Below are positions 16,374-22,924 of a stretch of DNA of 44,076 nucleotides, piece after piece. Both the position numbers and the translations under genes were made by a program. Below the pieces are notes generated by a model that saw nothing but the letters and a program-made list of their open reading frames with translations, was not told the origin of the DNA and made no database searches. The stretch is from a virus. Numbering within the stretch: position 1 is the first letter of the stretch; each line of letters begins with the position of its first letter. Location of the stretch: positions 1-44,076 of IMG/VR virus record IMGVR_UViG_3300031565_000090. One strand, written 5' to 3'.

Positions 16374-16415
16374 ATGGGGTTCAGGTGGTCGGAGGTTCAA
16401 ATCCTCTCACCCCGA
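16374..16415 (+). other. attP: 3' half of tRNA-Pro (GGG)-like sequence
   Basis: These bases read as the end of a tRNA gene: ATGGGG with a GGG anticodon, a variable region, a T-arm (GGAGG TTCAAAT CCTCT), the acceptor strand CACCCCG and discriminator A, with no encoded CCA. A CGGGG 5' acceptor-like string lies at 16362, but the D-arm is missing, so no working tRNA is made here. It lies just upstream of the integrase, as expected for an attP that restores the 3' end of the host tRNA on integration. Only one copy exists in the window, which fits a free, circular form. Confidence 0.75.
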
Positions 16416-16452
16416 TTTTGAAGCTAAAATTGCCCGGGGGACCCGAAAATGT

Positions 16453-17433
16453 ATGGCATTAGAGCATCTGAATATAGCCAAGTCCCAAAGCTGGTCAAAT
16501 ACAGCACTTGGGCATCTGAATATACATGACATAATAACTTCTGATACTACTTTAGGCGGGCAATTAAGAATATTTCTTTTGTCCTGCAAAGTTAACGAAC
16601 TCTCGCCGCGTACCATCGATGACTACGCCCAGAAAGTCGGGGCTTTTGTCATGTTCTGCCAGTCTCAGGGCACCAAGGAGCCAGGGGATGTAACACCAAA
16701 CCACATTCGGATTTTCCTGCTTGTACTCAGGGAGAGAATTCAACCGTCCTCAGTGCATGACTACTATGGGTGTGTCAATAGATTTTTCAACTGGCTCGTG
16801 GCGGAGGGAATTCTTGAACACAGCCCCATGGAGCGGATGCACCCGCCTCGGGTACCCAAACAGGTCATCCAGCCTTTCACTCAGGACGACATAAGGCGGA
16901 TGCTGGTAGTCCTTGGCGAGGATACATTCCGCGGGCATCGAAACCGGGCTATCATCCTCACCTTCTTGGATACTGGGTTGAGGTTGTCGGAACTGGCCAA
17001 CATTATGCTAAACGACATCGACTTTGACAACGGCATTATTAAAGTCATGGGCAAAGGCCGGAAGGAAAGGTTTGTCAGGGTAGGCAAAGAAACCCAAAAG
17101 ACTATTTTGAGGTATCTGCTTTTAAGGAAGGACAAACAACTTTGTCTCTGGATAGGCGAGAATGGCGAACCTATCAAGGCTCGGGGCATCCAGTCGCTAA
17201 TCAAGCGCCTAGGCAAAAGGGCGGGGATTACCGATGCCCGGTGTTCGCCGCATACCTTTCGCCATAGTTTTGCAGTAAATTGTCTTAGGAACGGTATGGG
17301 TGAGTTCAACCTTCAAAGTCTGTTGGGACATAGTACCCTGCAAATGACTCGTCGCTATGTACAAACCTTCGGGGTTAGTGATGCCTTGTCGGCACATGAG
17401 AAGGCGAGTCCGGTGGATAATATGAAACTGTGA
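16453..17433 (+). CDS. int: Tyrosine recombinase (integrase), 326 aa
   Basis: I chose the ATG at 16453; the frame is open further upstream but only through the attachment site. Residues about 35-120 form a SAM-like core-binding domain (LSPRTIDDYAQKVGAFVMFC). The catalytic domain has Arg177 (TGLRLSE), Lys201 or Lys204 (MGKGRKERF), His267 and Arg270 (HTFRH), His293 (LLGHS) and Tyr302 (RRYV), a complete set. The XerC/D-like size suits site-specific integration into the tRNA-Pro gene predicted from the adjacent attP. Two similar 21-bp stretches (16456 and 16504) lie in its first codons. Confidence 0.92.
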   Translation: MALEHLNIAKSQSWSNTALGHLNIHDIITSDTTLGGQLRIFLLSCKVNELSPRTIDDYAQKVGAFVMFCQSQGTKEPGDVTPNHIRIFLLVLRERIQPSSVHDYYGCVNRFFNWLVAEGILEHSPMERMHPPRVPKQVIQPFTQDDIRRMLVVLGEDTFRGHRNRAIILTFLDTGLRLSELANIMLNDIDFDNGIIKVMGKGRKERFVRVGKETQKTILRYLLLRKDKQLCLWIGENGEPIKARGIQSLIKRLGKRAGITDARCSPHTFRHSFAVNCLRNGMGEFNLQSLLGHSTLQMTRRYVQTFGVSDALSAHEKASPVDNMKL

Positions 17434-17480
17434 ACTTGAATGGTACTGGCTGGCTGTATAAAAGGCTCCTACCCATTTTT

Positions 17481-17518
17481 AGCTCGCCAAAAGAACGCAT
17501 CTACTTGGCGTGGTAGCT
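17481..17518. terminator. Inverted repeat between convergent genes
   Basis: AGCT-CGCCAA (17481-17490) and TTGGCG-...-AGCT (17505-17518) can form an interrupted stem with a 14-base loop. It lies between the end of the integrase and the end of a minus-strand gene, so a bidirectional terminator is likely, though neither side has a long T-run. Confidence 0.4.
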
Positions 17519-17521
17519 ATT

Positions 17522-17722
17522 TCAAGCTATCCCAGCTTCTTTTATCCTAGAAAGTATCCTCTCTAGGTCTGGCAACCCTCTGCACGCCCGGTGGTGACAC
17601 CTATATACGCTATCTCTAGCCTTCATTTCGAGGGCACCAGCACCCTTCACTGTCATTATACCACAAAAGTTAAGCCCCCCACAATCATCGGACTGGCAAT
17701 TAAACGGGGGAATGTGGCGCAA
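17522..17722 (-). CDS. Cys-rich small protein, about 66 aa
   Basis: Read from a TTG at 17722, the protein has two zinc-knuckle-like clusters (CQSDDCGGLNFC and CHHRAC) and a helical end. The start overlaps the upstream gene by 23 bases and lacks a strong SD; an ATG at residue 24 would lose the first cluster. The paired Cys clusters are the main reason to believe in the frame. Function unknown. Confidence 0.4.
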   Translation of the reverse strand: MRHIPPFNCQSDDCGGLNFCGIMTVKGAGALEMKARDSVYRCHHRACRGLPDLERILSRIKEAGIA

Positions 17723-18080
17723 AGGCCAGCCCAGTTCCTAGCCTGACCGATATTAAGAGCATTGCTGGCCATCCAATGTGGAAGTGGATAATCAAAACAA
17801 CACCACCCGCCACTAGGCTGGCAGGGAGTAATAGCCACCGCCAGGTACCTTCCACCAGTTCTATTGCACGTTCCTTGAGGCTGAGTGGTGGAGGTGGTTC
17901 GCAAGCACAAAAGTAACAAGGCTGTAAGTGCCGCTGTTTGGCCAGTTCTTGGGTGAGGGCTTGAAGTTCATTGGCACCGCCGTCCCGGAAACAAGGGCAA
18001 TCCTTGCCTAGATGGTAGAACAGTTGAGCCGTAGGGCTTGCATAGACTGTGGCACTTGCCTCTATTGGTAATGGCTTTGT
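17700..18080 (-). CDS. Membrane protein with Cys cluster, about 126 aa
   Basis: Start uncertain: ATG at 18080 (preceded by GGGAAAG), 18098 or 18137; the last lies inside a palindrome. The soluble N-terminal part holds CPC and CYFCAC clusters separated by about 30 residues, a likely zinc site. Two hydrophobic helices then follow (about residues 83-120). It is downstream of the resolvase in the same direction. No family recognised. Confidence 0.5.
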   Translation of the reverse strand, partial: TKPLPIEASATVYASPTAQLFYHLGKDCPCFRDGGANELQALTQELAKQRHLQPCYFCACEPPPPLSLKERAIELVEGTWRWLLLPASLVAGGVVLIIHFHIGWPAMLLISVRLGTGLAFAPHSPV

Positions 18081-18109
18081 CATTTTACTTTCCCGCATTT
18101 CTCCATTGC

Positions 18110-18129
18110 CCAAAAAGAAGTCTTTTTGG
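18110..18129. repeat. Perfect palindrome between resolvase and next gene
   Basis: CCAAAAAGA (18110-18118) and TCTTTTTGG (18121-18129) are perfect 9-bp arms around AG. Flanking GCCC and GGGC extend the symmetry. It begins just after the resolvase stop (minus strand) and is followed by TTGGGCAAT-type sequence resembling a half-site of the 28-bp motif. Confidence 0.5.
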
Positions 18130-18140
18130 TCGGGCATAAT

Positions 18141-18785
18141 TTACTCAGCAACCTCCAAGCTACCGTCACCCCTAGACTTTTGGGCAACGGAGATTCCGCG
18201 CTCTATTAGCCGGCGGGATAGTGTCATGCGAGGAATACCAGTAACTCTGGCAGCCTCAAAAAGTGAGATGTCTCCCTTTTGTAGTTTTTCTACAATCCCT
18301 GGTGGGATCCGAACCCTCATGCGAGGTCTCCCGACAGGCTTACCTTCCCGCTTGGCTCGTGCTAAACCAGCCCGAACTCGTTCACTAATCAGGCTTCGCT
18401 CAAATTCTGCCATTGCACCGAAAATCTGGAAAACTAGTCTGCCTTGGGCTGAGGTGGTATCAACATTTTCGGTAAGGCTAATGAGGTCCACGCCACGCCC
18501 GTTCCAATCATCCCCTAATTCTAGGAGATCACGGAGGTTGCGTGCCAGGCGGTCAAAGCGGTAGATCACGACGGTGTTAATGCGGTGCCATGCGATGTCC
18601 TGCTTTAGCTGGCTCAATGATTCCCGGTTGCCGTCACTTCCACTGGCATGGTCAACATACTCCTTGAAATCCCAGCCCCGACCATGGCAATAATCACGTA
18701 ACAACCCGAGCTGGGTTTCTGGGTCTTGGCCCTTATCGTCGGTGCTTACCCTGGCATATATGGCGGCGTGTACTTGCTTTTTCAT
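18141..18785 (-). CDS. Serine resolvase/invertase, 214 aa
   Basis: The N-terminal catalytic domain has Ser14 in YARVSTDD, the RFDRLARN helix with conserved Arg residues, and LVFQIFGAMAEFERSLISERVRAGLARA. The C-terminal part is a short HTH (LFEAARVTGIPRMTLSRRLIERG). The length is typical of small serine resolvases and invertases. It may resolve genome multimers or flip a segment. It sits 10 bases downstream of a 28-bp motif, but the motif centres elsewhere vary too much for crossover sites. No obvious SD precedes its ATG. Confidence 0.92.
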   Translation of the reverse strand: MKKQVHAAIYARVSTDDKGQDPETQLGLLRDYCHGRGWDFKEYVDHASGSDGNRESLSQLKQDIAWHRINTVVIYRFDRLARNLRDLLELGDDWNGRGVDLISLTENVDTTSAQGRLVFQIFGAMAEFERSLISERVRAGLARAKREGKPVGRPRMRVRIPPGIVEKLQKGDISLFEAARVTGIPRMTLSRRLIERGISVAQKSRGDGSLEVAE

Positions 18786-18795
18786 AGCTAAAATT

Positions 18796-18823
18796 ATGGC
18801 TCAATTTGGCTCTTTTGAGCAAT
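18796..18823 (-). promoter_or_regulatory. 28-bp motif, copy 1
   Basis: ATGGCTCA and TGAGCAAT arms flank 12 bases (plus-strand reading). The right arm ends on the first base of the minus-strand stop triplet of the upstream gene; the resolvase ATG starts 10 bases beyond the left arm. Here the usual SD between motif and start is absent. Confidence 0.65.
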
Positions 18824-19029
18824 CAAGTTTCATCACTTGGTAGCCTACCAACGCTTTTAGGTATGTATGTCTCACTGGGTAATAAAAGCCATTCTTCTCT
18901 AGGCATATTACTTCTACATTCTCTTTCTCGTTCCAATGCCTCAATGCCTAGCCTTAATGACTTCTTCCATTTCGTATCGAATGGGTTAGTTTCCATAACT
19001 TGTAGCGTTTTAATAGCTTCTTCTATCAC
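18823..19029 (-). CDS. Hypothetical protein, 68 aa
   Basis: I chose the GTG at 19029, which has a perfect AAAGGAGGT SD and overlaps the upstream stop as GTGA; an ATG at 19062 has no SD. The product is helical and charged (IEEAIKTLQVMETNPFDTKWKKSLRLGIEALERE). It resembles small phage proteins that pair with the preceding gene product, but no family is recognised. Confidence 0.55.
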   Translation of the reverse strand: MIEEAIKTLQVMETNPFDTKWKKSLRLGIEALERERECRSNMPREEWLLLPSETYIPKSVGRLPSDET

Positions 19030-19331
19030 TTCTCTACCTCCTTTAGAAAGGCTTGCCACCATACTTTAATCACTAATGCCAATTCATCAGGCATTTTGGG
19101 CGACTGAATAAATGCTTCTATCTGAGGATTTATTTTATCCACCACCTTTTCTATCCCTCTTTGTTCAGCCTCATCTACTTCATTCTGTCGTGCTTCCCAT
19201 GTGAGCTTGGCTTGGGCTTCGGCTACTTTATCAAAGTCAGTTCCGTCACAAACAAAAGCATCCATTTTCTTGAATCTGGGCTCTAGTTCCATTATCTGTT
19301 CATCGCTCATCACAGTCTCTTTATAATCCAT
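19026..19331 (-). CDS. Hypothetical helical protein, 101 aa
   Basis: An acidic, largely helical protein (ELEPRFKKMDAFVCDGTDFDKVAEAQAKLTWEARQ...). SD GAGAGGA supports the ATG at 19331. It is coupled to the next gene by a GTGA overlap and lies directly after a 28-bp motif. Function unknown. Confidence 0.6.
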   Translation of the reverse strand: MDYKETVMSDEQIMELEPRFKKMDAFVCDGTDFDKVAEAQAKLTWEARQNEVDEAEQRGIEKVVDKINPQIEAFIQSPKMPDELALVIKVWWQAFLKEVEK

Positions 19332-19345
19332 GTTGTTCCTCTCCT

Positions 19346-19373
19346 ATTTCTCAATATAGCCCTTTTGGGCAGT
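19346..19373 (-). promoter_or_regulatory. 28-bp motif, copy 2
   Basis: ATTTCTCA-N12-TGGGCAGT. The right arm ends on the stop codon of the methylase at 19373. The next gene starts at 19331, 14 bases past the left arm, with an SD in between. Confidence 0.65.
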
Positions 19374-20872
19374 TACGCTAATGCCATCGGCAACGAAATC
19401 CCCTGTATTCTCTTGACCGATAATTTACAGTAATTTCCGCTAATATCTACTCCTATTGATTTACGGCCTAGTTTCTTGGCCACTGCGAGAGTAGTCCCGC
19501 TTCCCATAAATGGGTCAAGAACTACGCCGGGCTCAAAGCCAGTATTGCAGCCACAATCGGTATATTCAGTGGTGGGTCTTTCAGTCGGTCCCCAATCAGT
19601 TGAATCTACTTTTGTCGGGGTATTACCAGGCTGATGTGCTGGCTCACGTTTGTTTATATGCCCCGTCTTTTCATAGATTCGCTCCCGCGCCTTCCCACAT
19701 TTCTTACAGATAGCTTCAGGGCAGCCCGCTAATATCGGTGTCTCACATAGCTTCTCAGGGAAGGTGGCAAAGTGGGCTAACCAATCTTCTGTGCTACCAC
19801 ATACGGGACATTTCTTCTTGGGGTTGTCATCTATGATTACAGTTTGGATACTGCTCCTGCGTTTACCAGTAAAGTAGGTATCGCAGTTCAAGCAGAAGTC
19901 ATAATCGGAGGATTCTGTGCATATCTCCCAAGTATCACGCTTGTTGCGACCTAGTTCATTCGGGCGGATTTGGTTGCCGGCCCTAAGTGCTGAGGATGGG
20001 CTTAGATGAAGCATATCCTTGTATGCAGCGGTCTTGATAGTTTCCTGTTTCAGTGTATCCCCTCCCCATCGGTTGAGGGGTCCCGTGTATTGCTCAAACT
20101 GCTGCTCAAAGAAGTATCTCTTGCTCTTAGTGAAGAAAAACAGGTGTTCCCAAGAGCCTGTAAATCTATCCTTAACCGATTCGGGCATAGGGTTTGGCTT
20201 GTTCCAAACGATGTCGTTCCTTAATATCCAGCCTTGTTCTACCATTGCGATAGCAAAACGCTGAGGGATTAGACAGAGGGATTTGGCGGCCATCCCCTTC
20301 GGTGCTAAGTATCTGTTTGCCATTCCTAAATTGCCATAAAGCGGTGCGCCACCCCGAGAAAAAGATTTAGACAATCCTGGGTTAGCATGGTTTTCGTTAT
20401 GAGCGCCGCCGCTCCCGGCATAACTATCATCTATATTCACAAAACAGCAACCTGTTCGCTTCAGGACTCGTTTGACCTCATTGAAGATTTGTATTAAGTG
20501 GGAGATGTAGAGTTCTATGGTGGGCTCTAAGCCTAGCTCGCCTCGCCATGCCCCACAGTGAAGGCAGAAGGTGCCCTGGGATGCTGTCCCAGTTGTTCCT
20601 CTAGTAAATCCCTGCTCACCACGACCTATTACCTTTACGGTAAGGCCGCCACTACAATATTGCTGTGCATTGAATTGTTTTAATGTTTCCTTCGCCCACT
20701 CATGCCGGCACCCATCTTTACTATCCCAAATCTGAGGCTCGGTTTTGTAGGATCGGAGGCCCCAGTAGGGTGGGCTAGTCATGCACATATCCACGCTTTC
20801 AGGCGGCAGCTCTCTCAGGTCTAAGGCGTGTCCGCAATAGACGGTTGCATTAGGCTCTTGATAGACGATCAT
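19373..20872 (-). CDS. DNA N4-cytosine-type methyltransferase, 499 aa
   Basis: SPPY at residues 33-36 (CMTSPPYWGLRSYK) and a C-terminal DPFMGSGTTLAVAKKLGR form the beta-class order of amino-methyltransferases; the Ser-Pro-Pro-Tyr form favours N4-cytosine, though adenine cannot be excluded. Between them lie two Cys-rich inserts (CLHCG near 100 and CPVCG...CKKCG near 350-390), probable zinc ribbons for DNA contact. The long insertion makes it larger than minimal phage methylases. It overlaps the next methylase by 23 bases, so the two form a pair. No endonuclease is nearby. Confidence 0.9.
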   Translation of the reverse strand: MIVYQEPNATVYCGHALDLRELPPESVDMCMTSPPYWGLRSYKTEPQIWDSKDGCRHEWAKETLKQFNAQQYCSGGLTVKVIGRGEQGFTRGTTGTASQGTFCLHCGAWRGELGLEPTIELYISHLIQIFNEVKRVLKRTGCCFVNIDDSYAGSGGAHNENHANPGLSKSFSRGGAPLYGNLGMANRYLAPKGMAAKSLCLIPQRFAIAMVEQGWILRNDIVWNKPNPMPESVKDRFTGSWEHLFFFTKSKRYFFEQQFEQYTGPLNRWGGDTLKQETIKTAAYKDMLHLSPSSALRAGNQIRPNELGRNKRDTWEICTESSDYDFCLNCDTYFTGKRRSSIQTVIIDDNPKKKCPVCGSTEDWLAHFATFPEKLCETPILAGCPEAICKKCGKARERIYEKTGHINKREPAHQPGNTPTKVDSTDWGPTERPTTEYTDCGCNTGFEPGVVLDPFMGSGTTLAVAKKLGRKSIGVDISGNYCKLSVKRIQGISLPMALA

Positions 20873-21542
20873 CTCTCAAAACCTCTTTTAGGAGATACTT
20901 CCCGATGTATTCGGTATAGGCTGGAGGGATCGCCTCATCAAGCTCTTTGCGGTTCATCCAGTCTATCTTCATAGCCTTGCAAACTTCGGCTACCCGATAT
21001 TCTAATCGCCCTGTCTTTCGCCTTGTTGTTCCGGACACAACAACTGGGCATTTTATGCGATGGCATCGGGGTAGAAGGGGATAATAGGGTGGGTTTATCT
21101 CAAAATACCTGTGCCGGTGAGTAGGCAAATTAAACATCGTCCCGCAGAGCATAAGCGGATTATCTAGCAGAAACAGTGCATCCGGGACATTCTCTATAAC
21201 ATAAAACTTGCCCGTAGCTTTCAAGCGTTCCTTGATAGGCTCAATTAAGTCGGGATGATTGCTTTTGTATTCCGGTGGAGTTAATCGAGTGTAAGCCTGG
21301 CAGGGTGGACTAGCGTGGTAAGCATCAAAGCCATCAAGGGGATAGGTCAAGGCATCTGCCTGGTGAAACTCAAAGGGAAAGTGAGGCTGGGGCTTAATGT
21401 CCACACCCACTACTTCAAAGCCGGCACGATAGTAGCCCATGGCTGCCCCACCAGCGCCACAGAATAGGTCTAGTAACCTAGGGCGAGTTTCGCCCTGCGC
21501 ATACCGCTCAATGAATTGTGCTGTGCTAGTCGCCATTGTCAT
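20850..21542 (-). CDS. C5-cytosine methyltransferase-like protein, 230 aa
   Basis: Motif I is DLFCGAGGAAMGYYRAGF (residues 25-42), motif IV is ASPPCQAY with catalytic Cys81, and motif VI is YVIENVP (115-120). The target-recognition region is very short and the C-terminal motif is weak (AIPPAYTEYIGKYLLKE), giving 230 residues against 320-400 in full enzymes. Such short forms are frequent in phages. It would modify cytosine at C5 and, with the three other methylases, mask viral DNA from host restriction. SD AAGGG. Confidence 0.85.
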   Translation of the reverse strand: MTMATSTAQFIERYAQGETRPRLLDLFCGAGGAAMGYYRAGFEVVGVDIKPQPHFPFEFHQADALTYPLDGFDAYHASPPCQAYTRLTPPEYKSNHPDLIEPIKERLKATGKFYVIENVPDALFLLDNPLMLCGTMFNLPTHRHRYFEINPPYYPLLPRCHRIKCPVVVSGTTRRKTGRLEYRVAEVCKAMKIDWMNRKELDEAIPPAYTEYIGKYLLKEVLRDDRLSRA

Positions 21543-21600
21543 GCTTTACCCTTACAAAAAGTATAAGTCTAAAAGTCAAAAAAATATAGCCATTGGGCAA

Positions 21601-21792
21601 TTACTCCTGCACTGGTTGCCCAATTTGGCGGAGAGTAACATAGAGCTTATCTATCTCATCTCGGTTGGCATCCATTTCAGCCTCTTTACTATCTAGCTCC
21701 TTCTGTAACCGCCTATTGTCATTTTCTAGTTCATAGATTTGGCGTTTCACAGACTCTCTTTGTTCAATAAACGTTTGCATTTGTAGTACCAT
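21601..21792 (-). CDS. Small coiled-coil protein, 63 aa
   Basis: The likely start is the ATG at 21792, after AAGGAG and GGAGAG; an in-frame ATG at 21834 would run back through the 28-bp motif. Nearly the whole protein is one amphipathic helix with heptad character (RQIYELENDNRRLQKELDSKEAEMDANRDEIDKLYVTLRQ). It probably forms dimers or trimers. Function unknown. Confidence 0.6.
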   Translation of the reverse strand: MVLQMQTFIEQRESVKRQIYELENDNRRLQKELDSKEAEMDANRDEIDKLYVTLRQIGQPVQE

Positions 21793-21807
21793 CTCTCCAT
21801 TCTCCTT

Positions 21808-21835
21808 ATTGCTCAATTTGTCTGTTCTGGGCAAT
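21808..21835 (-). promoter_or_regulatory. 28-bp motif, copy 3
   Basis: ATTGCTCA-N12-TGGGCAAT. The right arm ends on the stop codon at 21835; the likely start of the next gene (21792) lies 15 bases past the left arm, after AAGGAG. Confidence 0.7.
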
Positions 21836-22050
21836 TACGCATGATGCTCGTCCTCAAGGTGCGCCTCTAAGTCTTGCCACTTACCTAGCCGGCCATGCTT
21901 GATCTGTGCCTTGCCGTTGACGGCTCGATAAGTGCGCTGGCCAAACAGATACCAATAGAGGCAATAGCCCGCTAAGACTACGATAGTGAAGACGAGCCAT
22001 ATACGCCACGTTTCCGAGAGCCAATCTATCATTTGCTCAACATTAAACAT
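21835..22050 (-). CDS. Single-span membrane protein, 71 aa
   Basis: One Trp- and Val-rich helix (about residues 15-36) is preceded by a short acidic segment and followed by a basic then acidic tail ending in EDEHHA, probably cytoplasmic. AAAGGAGGAG SD. It is flanked on both sides by 28-bp motifs, so it forms a self-contained unit. Function unknown. Confidence 0.6.
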   Translation of the reverse strand: MFNVEQMIDWLSETWRIWLVFTIVVLAGYCLYWYLFGQRTYRAVNGKAQIKHGRLGKWQDLEAHLEDEHHA

Positions 22051-22063
22051 TTACTCCTCCTTT

Positions 22064-22091
22064 ATTGCTCACTATACTCCAAGTGGGCAAT
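22064..22091 (-). promoter_or_regulatory. 28-bp motif, copy 4
   Basis: ATTGCTCA-N12-TGGGCAAT, same arms as copy 3 with an unrelated spacer. The right arm ends on the stop at 22091; the next ATG (22050) is 13 bases away, after AAAGGAGG. Confidence 0.7.
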
Positions 22092-22402
22092 CATTTGGGG
22101 ACTGCGTTTTCAGCCATCTCCTCTTCATGGCGTTTTAATACCTTCTCAATCCTCGCATTTATTTCGTCCTTCGTGTACTTTTCGAGTTGCATCAACGCTG
22201 AGGTAGTCGCCTGCTTAATATCACTCCCACTGCCAACTAGTTCACCGGTTCGGGCCTCAGTTATATTGACTATTCCTTTATTCCACGGCTCAATGGCATT
22301 AGTTGCGTGAAATTCATATTCCTCGTAGCCTGGCACAGTGACTTTCCCCAATGATTCGACCTCGCGATACTGATATGCCATGGCAATCCAAATCTTAATC
22401 AT
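22091..22402 (-). CDS. Hypothetical protein, 103 aa
   Basis: A beta-rich N-terminal half (REVESLGKVTVPGYEEYEFHATNAI, GIVNITEARTGELVGSG) is followed by a helical, charged C-terminus (TKDEINARIEKVLKRHEEE). AAGGAGGG SD. A second in-frame Met at residue 8 is possible but less well placed. It is flanked by 28-bp motifs. No family recognised. Confidence 0.6.
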   Translation of the reverse strand: MIKIWIAMAYQYREVESLGKVTVPGYEEYEFHATNAIEPWNKGIVNITEARTGELVGSGSDIKQATTSALMQLEKYTKDEINARIEKVLKRHEEEMAENAVPK

Positions 22403-22413
22403 GTTCCCTCCTT

Positions 22414-22441
22414 ATTGCTCATAAAGCCTGATTTGAGCCAT
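22414..22441 (-). promoter_or_regulatory. 28-bp motif, copy 5
   Basis: ATTGCTCA-N12-TGAGCCAT. The right arm ends 4 bases before the stop triplet at 22446; the next ATG (22402) is 11 bases past the left arm, after AAGGAGGG. Confidence 0.65.
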
Positions 22442-22445
22442 AAAA

Positions 22446-22694
22446 TTAGCTTTGCTCTCCCTTATTTTTCCAAACACTAACACCAAAGTTTACCAGTTGC
22501 ACTAGAAGCATGGTCCCTCCTGCAATGCCAGCTGATATTACGATGATTTTAAGGATAAGATGAGATTCGACAAATGGTATCCATATAGGTGCGAATTTAA
22601 TGACTAGGAAACTCCAGCCTGGGATTACAGCAATCAATGCCAGCATCGCAAGAATGGCTAAGAATGCTAAAAACCCTCTTTCTAGTTTGTCCAT
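22446..22694 (-). CDS. Small membrane protein, 82 aa
   Basis: Two hydrophobic helices (about residues 7-33 and 46-72) with a basic C-terminus (VWKNKGEQS). AAAGGAG SD. It lies between two 28-bp motifs. The size and layout would suit a holin or a membrane-exclusion factor, but no motif decides between these. Confidence 0.55.
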   Translation of the reverse strand: MDKLERGFLAFLAILAMLALIAVIPGWSFLVIKFAPIWIPFVESHLILKIIVISAGIAGGTMLLVQLVNFGVSVWKNKGEQS

Positions 22695-22704
22695 ATTCTC
22701 CTTT

Positions 22705-22732
22705 ATTGCTCACTTGAAGCGAAATGGGCAAT
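22705..22732 (-). promoter_or_regulatory. 28-bp motif, copy 6
   Basis: ATTGCTCA-N12-TGGGCAAT. The right arm ends on the stop at 22732; the next ATG (22694) is 10 bases away, after AAAGGAG. Confidence 0.7.
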
Positions 22733-22881
22733 TACGTCATATTTTCATAAATTTTGCGCCAGTGCCTTGAGCTTTTAAACAGTATGCGGGTATTCAATAG
22801 CGCATTGCGGCGACCCCACCCTTTCGTTTTGACAAGGTGATTCACTCGGATATTAACGGCTCTCCAGTATTTGCTTTTCAT
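22732..22881 (-). CDS. Small basic protein, 49 aa
   Basis: ATG at 22881, preceded by AGGAGGACACC, to TAA at 22732. The protein is strongly basic (about 12 Lys/Arg in 49 residues) with several Trp and Tyr (KYWRAVNIRV, KTKGWGRRN, RHWRKIYENM). It is bounded on each side by a 28-bp motif, like its neighbours, which supports it as a gene despite its size. It may bind nucleic acid. Confidence 0.6.
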   Translation of the reverse strand: MKSKYWRAVNIRVNHLVKTKGWGRRNALLNTRILFKSSRHWRKIYENMT

Positions 22882-22892
22882 GGTGTCCTCCT

Positions 22893-22920
22893 ATTTCCCA
22901 ATATACATGAAATGGGCAGT
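22893..22920 (-). promoter_or_regulatory. 28-bp motif, copy 7
   Basis: ATTTCCCA-N12-TGGGCAGT. The right arm ends 4 bases before the methylase stop at 22925; the next ATG (22881) is 11 bases past the left arm, after AGGAGG. Confidence 0.65.
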
Positions 22921-22924
22921 AATT

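Noticed and set aside
16361-16415. A functional tRNA gene
   Set aside because: Both acceptor strands seem present, but only about 22 bases lie between the 5' acceptor-like string and the T-arm, too few for D- and anticodon arms. It is an attachment-site remnant.
16276-16452. N-terminal extension of the integrase
   Set aside because: The frame is open but runs through the end of the repressor gene and the tRNA-like attP; no SD supports an earlier start.
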